Shown here: piece by piece, positions 33,035-42,318 of the stretch | Layout: each line of letters begins with the position of its first letter | Position numbering within the stretch: position 1 is the first letter of the stretch | NCBI RefSeq assembly: GCF_016864015.1 | Contig: NZ_CP045067.1 | Location: forward strand, 965,001-1,029,000 | Origin: Lacinutrix sp. WUR7 | GTDB taxonomy: Bacteria > Bacteroidota > Bacteroidia > Flavobacteriales > Flavobacteriaceae | Direction: 5' to 3' | DNA: 64,000 nucleotides | Notes under the pieces: model-generated | Told to the model about the DNA's origin: nothing | The model's input: only the letters and a program-made list of their open reading frames with translations | Databases searched by the model: none | Program-made: the position numbers and the translations under genes

Positions 33035-34093
33035 ATGAAAAATTTAAAATTCTGGCTCGCAGCACTGTGTTTAACAGTGGTTTTCACTGCGGAAGCTCAA
33101 GAAAAAAAGAAATTCAAAGTCCATACTGTTGGGTTTTATAATCTTGAAAATTTATTTGACACTATTAATGACACAAGTAAATTTGACGAAAGAAGTCCTA
33201 TTATGGAAATGAAAACGAAACAGTTTGAAGTTTACCAAAAGAAAGTAAAAAATATGGCTCGTGTTATTTCCGAAATAGGAAAAGACTTTACCAACAACTC
33301 TCCAGTAATATTAGGAGTTTCTGAAGTTGAAAACAGAGAAGTTCTTGAAGATGTAGTAAATGATCCTGCATTAATACACCAAGATTATGGCATTGTTCAT
33401 TATAACTCTCCAGATGTTAGAAGTATTGATGTTGCGCTTTTATACCAAAAGAAATTTTTCACACCTTTATCTACTAGTAGCCATGAATTAAAAATTTATG
33501 ACGATAACACCAAAGAACGTAAATACACCAGAGACCAATTATTAGTGAGTGGTAAATTAGACGGAGAAATGATTCATGTTATTGTAAATCACTGGCCATC
33601 TCGTAGTGGTGGAGAAGCACGTAGCAGACCTAAACGTGTTGCAGCAGCTAAATTAACGAAGCGAATTTTAGATTCATTACAATCTCTTGACCCTTATGCT
33701 AAAGTATTTATCATGGGAGATTTAAATGATGACCCAACAAACGCTAGTGTTACAGAAGTTTTACAAGCACAAAGCGACAAAGACAAGGTTGGTTTTAAAG
33801 GACTTTATAATCCATATTCTAATATGTTTAAAAAGGAAGGATTAGGTACTACTGCATATAGAGATGCATGGAGTTTATTTGACCAAATTATGGTAACAAA
33901 GCCATTAATTGAAAAAGACTATTCTTCTTTTACATTATATAAAGCTGGAATTTTTAATAAAAATTACCTAGTAAATAAAAAAGGAAGATATAAAGGGTAT
34001 CCAAAACGTAGCTTTGCAGATGGTGGATTTACCGACGGATTTAGTGATCACTTCCCTGTATACACACTTCTTATTAAAGAAATCAAGGAATAA
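33035..34093 (+). CDS. Secreted endonuclease/exonuclease/phosphatase family protein
   Basis: 352 residues with a signal peptide (1-21, TAEA-QE). EEP-fold motifs: FYNLENLFD, GVSEVENREVLEDVV, IDVALLYQ, VNHWPSRSGG, the metal-binding IMGDLNDDP and the catalytic SDHFPVYTLL. It is thus an exported metal-dependent phosphodiesterase or nuclease. It is a paralog of the cytosolic EEP protein at 26982. Divergent from the TonB receptor/DUF5689 operon, with which it probably forms a phosphate or nucleic-acid scavenging unit. Substrate not provable from sequence. Confidence 0.9.
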   Translation: MKNLKFWLAALCLTVVFTAEAQEKKKFKVHTVGFYNLENLFDTINDTSKFDERSPIMEMKTKQFEVYQKKVKNMARVISEIGKDFTNNSPVILGVSEVENREVLEDVVNDPALIHQDYGIVHYNSPDVRSIDVALLYQKKFFTPLSTSSHELKIYDDNTKERKYTRDQLLVSGKLDGEMIHVIVNHWPSRSGGEARSRPKRVAAAKLTKRILDSLQSLDPYAKVFIMGDLNDDPTNASVTEVLQAQSDKDKVGFKGLYNPYSNMFKKEGLGTTAYRDAWSLFDQIMVTKPLIEKDYSSFTLYKAGIFNKNYLVNKKGRYKGYPKRSFADGGFTDGFSDHFPVYTLLIKEIKE

Positions 34094-34177
34094 GAACTAC
34101 CTCGCCTTCTGTTTCTTTTATAAAACAGAAGTTACTCTTACTTAAAAAAAGAGTTTAATACTAGTAGTTTTAACTAT

Positions 34178-34212
34178 AAAAAAAGGCTTCCATATTATGG
34201 AAGCCTTTTTTA
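34178..34212. terminator. Bidirectional terminator after the secreted EEP gene
   Basis: Inverted repeat around AAAAAGGCTTCCAT / ATGGAAGCCTTTTT with T-runs on both strands. It lies between the plus-strand EEP gene and the minus-strand membrane protein gene at 34307. Confidence 0.9.
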
Positions 34213-34306
34213 TTACAATGTTTTTCTGAGTGCATTTCTAAGCGCAGTTGAAGTATCTTTTTAAATTACATAGATTTCTCCACTTTGGTCGAAATTACAA
34301 ACTATT

Positions 34307-34744
34307 TTAACCTAACCAAACACTCCAAGGTATTCTAGTTAAAACTAATAACAATGCTATGGTATAAAAGATAGCAATGGTTTTATGTTTTGGTTTAGAA
34401 GTAAGTTTCTTTTTATGCTTAGAGTAACCAATAGTAATTAAAGTAACCGCTAAAATCCCCATAAAAGGATGCTCTACAGCTAATAATCTAGCAAAAGGAG
34501 ATAATCCTCCCATACCGTTTGCTTTGATACTATGAAAGCCATTTGGTGAAGTAAAGTACAACACCAACCCTATTAACAGCTGAATGTGTGTTACAATAAG
34601 TGTAAATAATGCAATTCTGAAATCTTTAGGTTCATACTCTTTATTAGAAAACGTTTTATATAAGCTATTTACTACCGCTAGTATTAACACAAGAAGCACT
34701 AAATAAGCCCAATAAGAATGAAGGTTTTTTACAATACTATACAT
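34307..34744 (-). CDS. Four-helix membrane protein (cytochrome b-like, unknown function)
   Basis: 145 residues with four membrane helices (about 12-29, 42-64, 86-106 and 124-140). Several His residues (LHSYWAYL, VTHIQLLIG, VEHPFMG) face the membrane helices and could bind haem, as suggested for related Bacteroidota proteins. The conserved GGLSPFARLLAVEHPFMG is characteristic. Haem binding is not shown. Own -7 box upstream (34773) and a shared terminator downstream. Confidence 0.75.
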   Translation of the reverse strand: MYSIVKNLHSYWAYLVLLVLILAVVNSLYKTFSNKEYEPKDFRIALFTLIVTHIQLLIGLVLYFTSPNGFHSIKANGMGGLSPFARLLAVEHPFMGILAVTLITIGYSKHKKKLTSKPKHKTIAIFYTIALLLVLTRIPWSVWLG

Positions 34745-34772
34745 ATAATTTAAGTTTGAATTAATTTGATAA

Positions 34773-34780
34773 CAAATGTA
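34773..34780 (-). promoter_or_regulatory. -7 box of the four-helix membrane protein gene
   Basis: On the minus strand TACATTTG matches TAnnTTTG, 28 bp before the ATG at 34744. Confidence 0.55.
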
Positions 34781-34795
34781 CTAATTATTAGGCAT

Positions 34796-34831
34796 AAAAA
34801 AACCTCTTCCAAAAAATGGAAGAGGTTTTTA
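34796..34831 (-). terminator. Terminator of the second TonB receptor gene
   Basis: Stem AAAACCTCTTCCA with its complement around a short A-rich loop (34798-34811 with 34817-34830), followed by T residues on the minus strand. It lies 23 bp beyond the receptor stop codon. Confidence 0.9.
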
Positions 34832-34853
34832 ATATACTCTTTTCTAAAGTGAA

Positions 34854-37391
34854 TTAGAAATTAAAACGGATACTTGTGTTCCAAGTTCTACCGTAACCAA
34901 ATCTACCTGTATTTGATTTATTAACTCCTTTATAGTTTTCAGATGCAATTGCTGAAGCAGCAGTTGTTCCATTAACAGACTCTAAATACACCTCATCAAA
35001 AACGTTACTTACGTTTAATCTAAACTGTAATGAATTTGTTTTATTCTCACCAACTAACATTTTGTATGATAATCCAGTATCTACAGTGTCATAAGAAGGC
35101 ATAGATAATGGCGCTTCTCCTAATGAACCTGTAGAGAAAACATCGTTATACCAGTTCCATCCACCATCAATACTAAATCTTGGTAAAAACTCATAGCTAC
35201 CATTAATACCAGCAGTTACTTGCGCAGCACCACCAACACTAAATCCATCAATAACAATCTCTTCATCCGCACCTACTTGGCTTCCGTCGTTATCAAAAGT
35301 TCTTTGTGTAGCATTGTCTTTAAACTGCCATTCTCCTAAAGAAACAAATCCGTTAAGTTTTACATTATCTAAAGGACGAGTATTCACCTCTAACTCTACA
35401 CCATAATGCACTTGCTTCACTCCTAATGTTTGGTAACTTAAGAAATCATCACCTGTTTCACCGTTACTGTTATACTTAGTTACGTTATCCCAAGTAGTAT
35501 GGTATACGTTTAAGTTTGCAGAAATTTTTCTACCACCATTAAATTGGTAACCAGCTTCAAATCCTGTAATTTCTTCATTTTCAGCTTCAGGATCTAATAA
35601 TGTATTCCCTCCTCTATTATCTTGAAATAAAGTATCATGGAAAGGTTGACGTGAATAGTAACCAGCGTTAACAAATACTTTATGTGTTTCATTAACTTCA
35701 TAAGCAGCACCTAACTTTAAGTTATACCCAAGGTTGTTTACTTTATCAGACTCTTCTGATTTCCCTTCAAATTCTGTGTTTAAGAATTCCGTTCTTACAT
35801 GAGATTGGTTAGAAACCGCTCCTTGAAAGAATGCAGATAATTTATCTTTAGAATATTCTAACTGACCAAAAACACCAGCATAGTTAATTTGCTCTTCGTA
35901 ATCATAACCAAAACGTTGTGAATGGTCATTGTTTGGGTTAAAAAATACTTCCCAAGGATTAATACCACCAGCTTCTGTTAATTCATAATCTCCAGAATAT
36001 CCTGAAGAAGCACTTACAGAATCTACAGTTACAAATTCTCTTACATCTCTAAAGTGAATACCGTTATATAAACGTACATCTGCACCAAAGTTAAGGTTTA
36101 AGGTTTCACTTAATTGGTTGTTATAATTAGTTACTAAACCAAACCAGTTATGGTTATTATTAGAACCTCTTGCATATGTTACATCATCTCCAGAAGTTCT
36201 TGCTTGTGCAAAACTACCACGACCCATTGAACCGTAAAGTACAGTAGATAATTCAGATTTCTCATTAATTGTCCAATCCCAACTTAAGTTAGCTACTGGT
36301 TTGTGGTAAATATTTCTTCCACCTGGGTATTTTCCTCCATTTAAATTATTTGGACTATCAACTCCAGATTCATTCCATGAGTTATACTTTCTACCATTAT
36401 CTAAAAACGATTCTATGGAACCACTTCCAGCTGCTGCATGCCATTGTGGAGCACCAGTTAATAAGAAGTTTAAAGAATGTTTTTCATTTGGTTGGTAACC
36501 AACAGAGAAAAAATATGTTTGCCCTTGACCATCTGTGCTATTTACATAACCATCCCCTTGCCAGTGACCTAATAAACCTGAAAAAGACCATCCTTTTTCG
36601 TTTACTCCTGTAGAATAATATGCTGTAGTTTTCGTGTAATTATCATTACCTACCATTTGTTGGAAAAAACCACCTTCTTTTCTATCAATAGTTTTTGTTA
36701 CGATGTTTACCGTACCACCAACTGAAGAAATCGCTAATTTAGAAGCTCCTAAACCACGTTGTACTTGAATTGCATTAGCAACATCCATAACACCAGACCA
36801 GTTAGACCAGTACATTTTACCATCTTCCATACCATTAATTGGTTGTCCGTTTAATAAGAATGCCGTGTTTGTTTGATCGAAACCACGAATAAACATTTGA
36901 CCATCTCCAAAACCACCAGATTTAAGGTTTTGTATAGAAGGAGTAGATTTCAATACTTCTGGTAAATCCCAGTTTCCAGCTTTTTGTTGAATCTCAGCTG
37001 CTTTAATAGTAGTTACAGCAACAGGTGTTTTTCTGTCTTCTGCTAAATCAATAACTCCAGAACCAATAATTACTACTTCTTCTAAAGAGTTATCACTAGT
37101 TAAAGTAATGTTTCCTAAATTAGTAGTACCAGTAAAGGATACTGTTACAGGTGTGTAACCTACATAAGAAATAACTACTTCCCCTGCGTTTGCTTGTGTA
37201 GTAATTGTGAAATTACCGTCAAAGTCCGTAGATACTCCATTTGTAGTACCTTTTTCAATAATGTTTGCTGCCGGTAGTGGCGCATTCATTTCGGCATCAA
37301 TAATAGTACCTGTTACAGTACTTTGAGCCATTGCTCCTGTAGTAAGCATAAGCGTTACTACTAAAAATAAAAATCTTGAAATTTTTTTCAT
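34854..37391 (-). CDS. TonB-dependent receptor with carboxypeptidase-like domain
   Basis: 845 residues from the ATG at 37391 (MKKISRFLFLV). An in-frame ATG at 37427 is rejected because it overlaps the -7 box. Signal peptide to about residue 22 (GAMA-QS). A carboxypeptidase-regulatory-like domain (about 23-105) precedes a plug (about 120-235: PSIQNLKSGGFGDGQMFIRGF, FLLNGQPINGMEDGKMYWSN) and a beta-barrel ending TSIRFNF. No SusD-like or other partner is adjacent. The ligand is unknown. Confidence 0.92.
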   Translation of the reverse strand: MKKISRFLFLVVTLMLTTGAMAQSTVTGTIIDAEMNAPLPAANIIEKGTTNGVSTDFDGNFTITTQANAGEVVISYVGYTPVTVSFTGTTNLGNITLTSDNSLEEVVIIGSGVIDLAEDRKTPVAVTTIKAAEIQQKAGNWDLPEVLKSTPSIQNLKSGGFGDGQMFIRGFDQTNTAFLLNGQPINGMEDGKMYWSNWSGVMDVANAIQVQRGLGASKLAISSVGGTVNIVTKTIDRKEGGFFQQMVGNDNYTKTTAYYSTGVNEKGWSFSGLLGHWQGDGYVNSTDGQGQTYFFSVGYQPNEKHSLNFLLTGAPQWHAAAGSGSIESFLDNGRKYNSWNESGVDSPNNLNGGKYPGGRNIYHKPVANLSWDWTINEKSELSTVLYGSMGRGSFAQARTSGDDVTYARGSNNNHNWFGLVTNYNNQLSETLNLNFGADVRLYNGIHFRDVREFVTVDSVSASSGYSGDYELTEAGGINPWEVFFNPNNDHSQRFGYDYEEQINYAGVFGQLEYSKDKLSAFFQGAVSNQSHVRTEFLNTEFEGKSEESDKVNNLGYNLKLGAAYEVNETHKVFVNAGYYSRQPFHDTLFQDNRGGNTLLDPEAENEEITGFEAGYQFNGGRKISANLNVYHTTWDNVTKYNSNGETGDDFLSYQTLGVKQVHYGVELEVNTRPLDNVKLNGFVSLGEWQFKDNATQRTFDNDGSQVGADEEIVIDGFSVGGAAQVTAGINGSYEFLPRFSIDGGWNWYNDVFSTGSLGEAPLSMPSYDTVDTGLSYKMLVGENKTNSLQFRLNVSNVFDEVYLESVNGTTAASAIASENYKGVNKSNTGRFGYGRTWNTSIRFNF

Positions 37392-37424
37392 TTTATTGAA
37401 TTTAATATTTGGTTTATTTTTTTG

Positions 37425-37432
37425 CAAAAATA
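37425..37432 (-). promoter_or_regulatory. -7 box of the second TonB receptor gene
   Basis: On the minus strand TATTTTTG matches TAnnTTTG and lies 33 bp before the chosen ATG at 37391. Confidence 0.6.
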
Positions 37433-37551
37433 CATCGAATTAATGGTTTAACATTAACTTAACGTTAACAAATTTTCAATCTTGAAGATAAGACAAATAA
37501 GCACGCTTTCAATTACTTAGATATTAAAGCTATAAACATACTTTTTAACAA

Positions 37552-39174
37552 TTAATTTGTTAATTTCTTATAATGATTCAATAAATTTAAGGTAGAAGCG
37601 TCGTGATTTGCGAAATCATCATTTTTAAATTCTTTTAAAATTTTTCCAGCTAACTGCTTACCAAGCTCTACACCAAACTGGTCGTAGCTAAAAATATTCC
37701 AAATAATTCCTTGTACAAAAATTTTATGCTCGTACATCGCAATAAGTTTCCCTAAACTTCCTGGTGTAAGTTTATCAATAAAAATAGTATTCGTCGGTTT
37801 ATTCCCCGGAAATACTTTAAATGGTATTAATGTTTTTTCGGTTCCTTCTGCTATAACTTCACTTTTATCTTTACCGTTTAAAAGCGCTTCTGTTTGTGCA
37901 AAAAAGTTAGACATAAGCTTGTCTTGATGGTCTTTATTACCATATAAAGATTTAGCAAATCCTATAAAATCTGCAGGAATAAGTTTAGTTCCTTGATGTA
38001 TTAGTTGAAAAAACGCGTGTTGCGAGTTCGTTCCTGGTTCTCCCCAAATAATGGTTCCTGTTTGGTAATCTACTACATCACCATTTCTATCTACACTTTT
38101 CCCATTACTTTCCATAATACCTTGCTGTAAATAGGTAGCAAATTGATTTAAGTATTGTGAGTACGGAATTACAGCTTCACTTTCTGCATTAAAAAAGTTA
38201 TTATACCAAATACTAATTAATGCTAATACTACTGGAATATTGGTTTTGAAATCTTCGTTTTTAAAATGGGTATCCATTTTGTTAGCTCCCAGAAGTAGCT
38301 TTTCAAAATTTTCATTCCCTACCGACAAACTAATAGTTAGGCCTACTGCGCTCCATAGTGAAAAACGCCCTCCAACCCAATTCCACATTGGGAAAATATT
38401 ATTTTCATCTACACCAAAACCTTTTACTTTTTCAATATTTGTAGAAACAGCAACAAAATGCTTGGCGATATCTTCTTGTTTCGCACTTTTTAAAAACCAG
38501 TCTTTTAATGTAGTTGCATTCGATAAGGTTTCTTGGGTTGTAAATGTTTTAGAAACAATTACGAATAGCGTAGTTTCCGGATTTAGTGTTTTTATGACTT
38601 CATTTACATGGTCTCCATCTACATTACTAACAAAATGTGTTGTTAAATGATTTTTGTAAAACTGAAGTGCATCTACAACCATTGCTGGACCAAGATCAGA
38701 ACCACCAATACCAATATTTACAATATCTGTAAATGCTTTGTTAGTATATCCTTTTTTATTTCCAGAAATAATAGTTTCCGAAAAATCTTTTATTTTTTGT
38801 TTTACCGAAAATATTTCCGGCATAACATTCACACCATCCACTTTAATATTTGCATCTTTAGGTGCTCTTAATGCGGTGTGTAACACCTCTCTTTTTTCGG
38901 TTTCGTTAATTACTTCACCAGAAAAATAAGCTTGCATTGCTTCTTTTAATTGTACCTCATCTGCTAATTTTAAAAGCAGTTTGAAGGTTTCGTCTGTAAT
39001 TCTATTTTTCGAAAAGTCAACATAAAAATCTTCCCAAGAAATGGTGAATTTGTCTGCTCTTTTTTCATCTTGAGCAAATAAATTTTTCATTTCAACATCT
39101 TGCACTTTTTTATAGTGTTTTTCAAGATTTTTCCAAGCTTCAGTAGTGGTTGGGTTAATTTTTGGTAATGCCAT
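37552..39174 (-). CDS. pgi: Glucose-6-phosphate isomerase
   Basis: 540-residue PGI interconverting glucose-6-phosphate and fructose-6-phosphate in glycolysis and gluconeogenesis. Signatures: the sugar-phosphate site [41 protein letters not shown] and [19 protein letters not shown] with the catalytic Glu and His. Length matches the long bacterial form. It is last in a minus-strand run DUF3108-tdo-M23-pgi, with a 4-bp gap to the M23 gene. Confidence 0.98.
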   Translation of the reverse strand: MALPKINPTTTEAWKNLEKHYKKVQDVEMKNLFAQDEKRADKFTISWEDFYVDFSKNRITDETFKLLLKLADEVQLKEAMQAYFSGEVINETEKREVLHTALRAPKDANIKVDGVNVMPEIFSVKQKIKDFSETIISGNKKGYTNKAFTDIVNIGIGGSDLGPAMVVDALQFYKNHLTTHFVSNVDGDHVNEVIKTLNPETTLFVIVSKTFTTQETLSNATTLKDWFLKSAKQEDIAKHFVAVSTNIEKVKGFGVDENNIFPMWNWVGGRFSLWSAVGLTISLSVGNENFEKLLLGANKMDTHFKNEDFKTNIPVVLALISIWYNNFFNAESEAVIPYSQYLNQFATYLQQGIMESNGKSVDRNGDVVDYQTGTIIWGEPGTNSQHAFFQLIHQGTKLIPADFIGFAKSLYGNKDHQDKLMSNFFAQTEALLNGKDKSEVIAEGTEKTLIPFKVFPGNKPTNTIFIDKLTPGSLGKLIAMYEHKIFVQGIIWNIFSYDQFGVELGKQLAGKILKEFKNDDFANHDASTLNLLNHYKKLTN

Positions 39175-39178
39175 AAGG

Positions 39179-40507
39179 TTAGTTATTTACTTGCGTAATT
39201 GCACTTATATTATCAAAGACTTCTTCTAATTTCTCTTCTATTTCTGGTGTTTTATACTGAATATTATCCAGTTGGATTTTTAGAGGTTTAATAAACTCTA
39301 GATATTTCACTTTTAAGCTGTCTGAAATTGGTTCGGCTTCCGGAAGTTTTTGTTTAAAAGGATCTACTTCTTTTCCGTTTTTCCAGAAACGATAACATAC
39401 ATGAGGACCACCAGTATTTCCGGTCATACCAATCCAACCAATAACATCCCCTTGTTTTACAAACTGTCCTTTTTTAACCTTTTGCGCTTTCATGTGAAGG
39501 TATTGCGTTGTATAGGTCGCGTTATGTCTTATTTTAACAAACTTTCCATTACCTCCACGTCTGGTAGATTCTATAACCGTTCCGTTTGCGGTTGCAAGAA
39601 TTGGCGTTCCAATAGCTGCTGCAAAATCGGTTCCTCTATGCGGACGCAATCTATTACCATAATAAGCAATACGTCTTTTTAAATTATAACGGGATGATAT
39701 TCGGCTAAACTGTACCGGTGCTTGTAAGAATGCACGACGTAAGTTTTTTGCTTCTTCATTAAAATAATCTGAAATTCCTTTTAGGCTATCCGTTTCAAAT
39801 TCAAAAGCATAAAAAGGTTCGTTATTATGTTCAAAAAATGCAGCTTTAACATCCGCTACACCAACATAAATACTATCGTCAATATACTTATCGGTATAAA
39901 TTACTTTAAAACGATCTCCTTTTTGAAGGCGTCTAAAATCGATAGTCCAAGGATAAATTTCATCTGCTAGTTTGTATGCTAAACGTACGCTTACATTTTG
40001 AGAATCTAATGCTTCAGAAATATTTGAAGTAATTACTCCTGCAACTTCTTTTTCAACATATTTAATAGGTTTTCTACTTGTATATGCATGAATAGAGTCT
40101 TGAAAGTTTATTACTACGTATTCTTCTTTGTTTGGTTGATAGATAAAACAGTTTGGCTTTTCTAGCGAATCTCCTTTGGTACATAGTAGCGTATATGGTT
40201 TACCTACTTGCAGTTTTCGGATATCGAAAGTGTCTTTTGTTTTTTCTGCTATTTTAAAAATATTAGCAAAACTAATACTGTTTCGTTGCAAAATTTCACC
40301 AAAACTATCTCCTTTTTGAATGGTATCTCTTTTAACGATATAATCGTTAAGATTAAAGCCAAATTCTAAAGTTTCTTCTGGCTCTACAATTGCTATTTCT
40401 TCTGATATGATTTCTTTTGGGTCTTGTTTACAGCTATAAAATAAAGAAATTGCTGCAAAAGCAATTATACATCTGTTCCCCAATCTTTTAATTCTTGCTC
40501 GCTCCAT
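39179..40507 (-). CDS. M23 family metallopeptidase, lipoprotein
   Basis: 442 residues with a lipoprotein signal (SLFYSC, Cys26). After an N-terminal LysM/OapA-like domain ([27 protein letters not shown]) comes an M23 endopeptidase domain (about 285-390): [16 protein letters not shown] carries the zinc ligands His and Asp (HxxxD), YLHM and [13 protein letters not shown] follow. In the last motif Cys replaces the second His of the usual HxH, which may alter zinc binding. Its start overlaps the end of tdo by 43 bp. It likely cuts peptidoglycan cross-links during growth or division. Confidence 0.9.
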   Translation of the reverse strand: MERARIKRLGNRCIIAFAAISLFYSCKQDPKEIISEEIAIVEPEETLEFGFNLNDYIVKRDTIQKGDSFGEILQRNSISFANIFKIAEKTKDTFDIRKLQVGKPYTLLCTKGDSLEKPNCFIYQPNKEEYVVINFQDSIHAYTSRKPIKYVEKEVAGVITSNISEALDSQNVSVRLAYKLADEIYPWTIDFRRLQKGDRFKVIYTDKYIDDSIYVGVADVKAAFFEHNNEPFYAFEFETDSLKGISDYFNEEAKNLRRAFLQAPVQFSRISSRYNLKRRIAYYGNRLRPHRGTDFAAAIGTPILATANGTVIESTRRGGNGKFVKIRHNATYTTQYLHMKAQKVKKGQFVKQGDVIGWIGMTGNTGGPHVCYRFWKNGKEVDPFKQKLPEAEPISDSLKVKYLEFIKPLKIQLDNIQYKTPEIEEKLEEVFDNISAITQVNN

Positions 40508-41385
40508 AGTTCCGGAAAAAATATTCTTCTTTGGTATTTAGGATGCATATACTTAACCCATTCGCTTCCTCCTGTTGCTTCAGCCGTTTTACCACCAATA
40601 TTTAGGTAGTGATTTGCTGTATTATAATGAGCCATAACCCATTTAATATTCACAGTATGGTCGTAATGACGCATTGCATCTATTAATTGTTTATCGTCTT
40701 TAACACTTTGCGGCAATGCCTTAAACTTGGTGTAAAGATTATGTGTGTTGTAAAATTTTGTAAATCTAATAAATTCGTCTTTATATCTATCTTCAAAAAC
40801 TGTTAATAAATAGCTTTTCTTACCTGTTTTATAGTCTTTTCCTGCTGCTTGCCAATATAAATGATCGAAAGCGTGTTCATAAGGTGTATTTCTATCAATA
40901 GTATCTCTAAATCGATTATCGATTAGATTAATAAGTTCTGTAGAAGCGAATTCTATTTTTCTGTATTGCGCACTTTGGAATCCACTTGCTGGAGTTAAGG
41001 TATTTCTGAATTTATTGTACTGTTCAACATCCATTCCATCTTTCATGATTACAAATGAAGAAGTAAGCATATCGAAATAACGACTTACACGCATTAATTT
41101 GTCTGTAAAAAATACAGCATCAAGATCTTCTTTATTTGCTACTTGATCAATCTCCCAAAGTATCATTTTAAATAACAGTTCATTAATTTGATGATACATG
41201 ATAAACACCATTTCATCCGGTAAAACAGAGCGTTGGGTTTGTAGATCTAATAATGCATCTGTTTGAATATAATCCCAATAATTTATAGGTTTACTATATA
41301 GCAAACCTTGTAAATGCACCTCTAAATCTTGGCCTATATTATCGAATTTTTCTTTGAGTTGGTTGGTTATGTCTTTTTCCATCAA
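40465..41385 (-). CDS. Tryptophan 2,3-dioxygenase
   Basis: 306-residue haem enzyme that opens the indole ring of tryptophan to N-formylkynurenine, the first step of the kynurenine pathway. The family is recognised by YWDYIQTDALLDLQ, MVFIMYHQINELLFKM, SAQYRKIEFAS and a C-terminal KWVMAHYNTANHYL plus GGSEWVKYMHPKY. It is close to hppD and hmgA, which degrade tyrosine, so this is an aromatic amino acid catabolic neighbourhood. No kynurenine formamidase or kynureninase gene is in the window. 3-bp gap to the upstream DUF3108 gene. Confidence 0.95.
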   Translation of the reverse strand: MMEKDITNQLKEKFDNIGQDLEVHLQGLLYSKPINYWDYIQTDALLDLQTQRSVLPDEMVFIMYHQINELLFKMILWEIDQVANKEDLDAVFFTDKLMRVSRYFDMLTSSFVIMKDGMDVEQYNKFRNTLTPASGFQSAQYRKIEFASTELINLIDNRFRDTIDRNTPYEHAFDHLYWQAAGKDYKTGKKSYLLTVFEDRYKDEFIRFTKFYNTHNLYTKFKALPQSVKDDKQLIDAMRHYDHTVNIKWVMAHYNTANHYLNIGGKTAEATGGSEWVKYMHPKYQRRIFFPELWSEQELKDWGTDV

Positions 41386-41388
41386 ATA

Positions 41389-42171
41389 TTAGTTATCTGC
41401 AATAATTCTAAAAGGGTATTTTAAGCCTTTAAAGGCATCCAAATCTGCTCGAAGCGAACCTACTGCTAAATCTGCCTGAATACGTAAAGGTACTTTATTT
41501 TTGTCTTTTGAAACCCAAAGGGTTAAACTTTCTTCTTCTTTAAAAACACGTCCTGCTAATACATAGGGTCTAAATTTCAGTGTTTTTACTTTTCCGAATT
41601 CTGTCTCTAAAATTTCTTCTCCTAGATACTTTATTTTAAAACCATAGTTTTCTTCGTCAAAAAACATATCTGTTTTAATTTCGTCTCCTGGTTTTAGCGT
41701 CGCAATTTCTATTTTATTTCTTAAATAGTAATACATAGAAACCATGTCTTGGACATTTGGTTTTGTATCTACTACCATTTTTTTCTTTTTCTTTTTATCG
41801 TTTATGTACGCTTTTCGATTCTCTTGGTCAAAATCTATTTCTATATCTTTTTTATGACCTCCTTCATCTATGTTTCTAATAAACCTATAAGGTAATAACG
41901 TTGTTTTATCAAAATAGCTCTCATATTTATCTTTAACTTTAAAAAACCACTTTATTGCTCCTGTTGTCCAACCTTTACCAACAACATGATACACAGGCTT
42001 ACCATCTATTGTATCGTCTTTTACGGTTAACGTTGCATTTCCTGCTTTTAAGAAACCACTGTAGCTCATTTCGAAACGAAACCATTCTCCATCTTGAAAA
42101 GCGCTATCTTCCTGTGCTTTAGCCGTGTTCATAGTAACTATTGCTAGTAATATTATTAATAATCCTTTCAT
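41389..42171 (-). CDS. DUF3108 family secreted protein
   Basis: 260 residues with a signal peptide (1-19, NTAKA-Q). The DUF3108 body begins EWFRFEMSYSGFLKAGNATL and includes DKYESYFDKTTLLPYRFIRNI and TLWVSKDKNKVPLRIQAD, a beta-rich periplasmic fold. DUF3108 proteins are common in Bacteroidota; function unknown. First gene of the run leading to tdo, M23 and pgi. Confidence 0.9.
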   Translation of the reverse strand: MKGLLIILLAIVTMNTAKAQEDSAFQDGEWFRFEMSYSGFLKAGNATLTVKDDTIDGKPVYHVVGKGWTTGAIKWFFKVKDKYESYFDKTTLLPYRFIRNIDEGGHKKDIEIDFDQENRKAYINDKKKKKKMVVDTKPNVQDMVSMYYYLRNKIEIATLKPGDEIKTDMFFDEENYGFKIKYLGEEILETEFGKVKTLKFRPYVLAGRVFKEEESLTLWVSKDKNKVPLRIQADLAVGSLRADLDAFKGLKYPFRIIADN

Positions 42172-42257
42172 ATTTGTATTGGTTGTAAATGTAACTTACT
42201 ATCTTACTTTATATTGTTACGCTTTAATAATTACAATTACTATTCCAAAAGTAGAAA

Positions 42258-42294
42258 ACAAAAAAACTCTAACAATGAAAATGTTAGAGTTTTT
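42258..42294 (-). terminator. Terminator of hmgA-hppD
   Basis: 13-bp stem AAAAACTCTAACA / TGTTAGAGTTTTT (42262-42274 with 42282-42294), followed by T residues on the minus strand, 25 bp beyond the hppD stop. Confidence 0.9.
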
Positions 42295-42318
42295 ATATTA
42301 CTACACGTTACATCTTTA

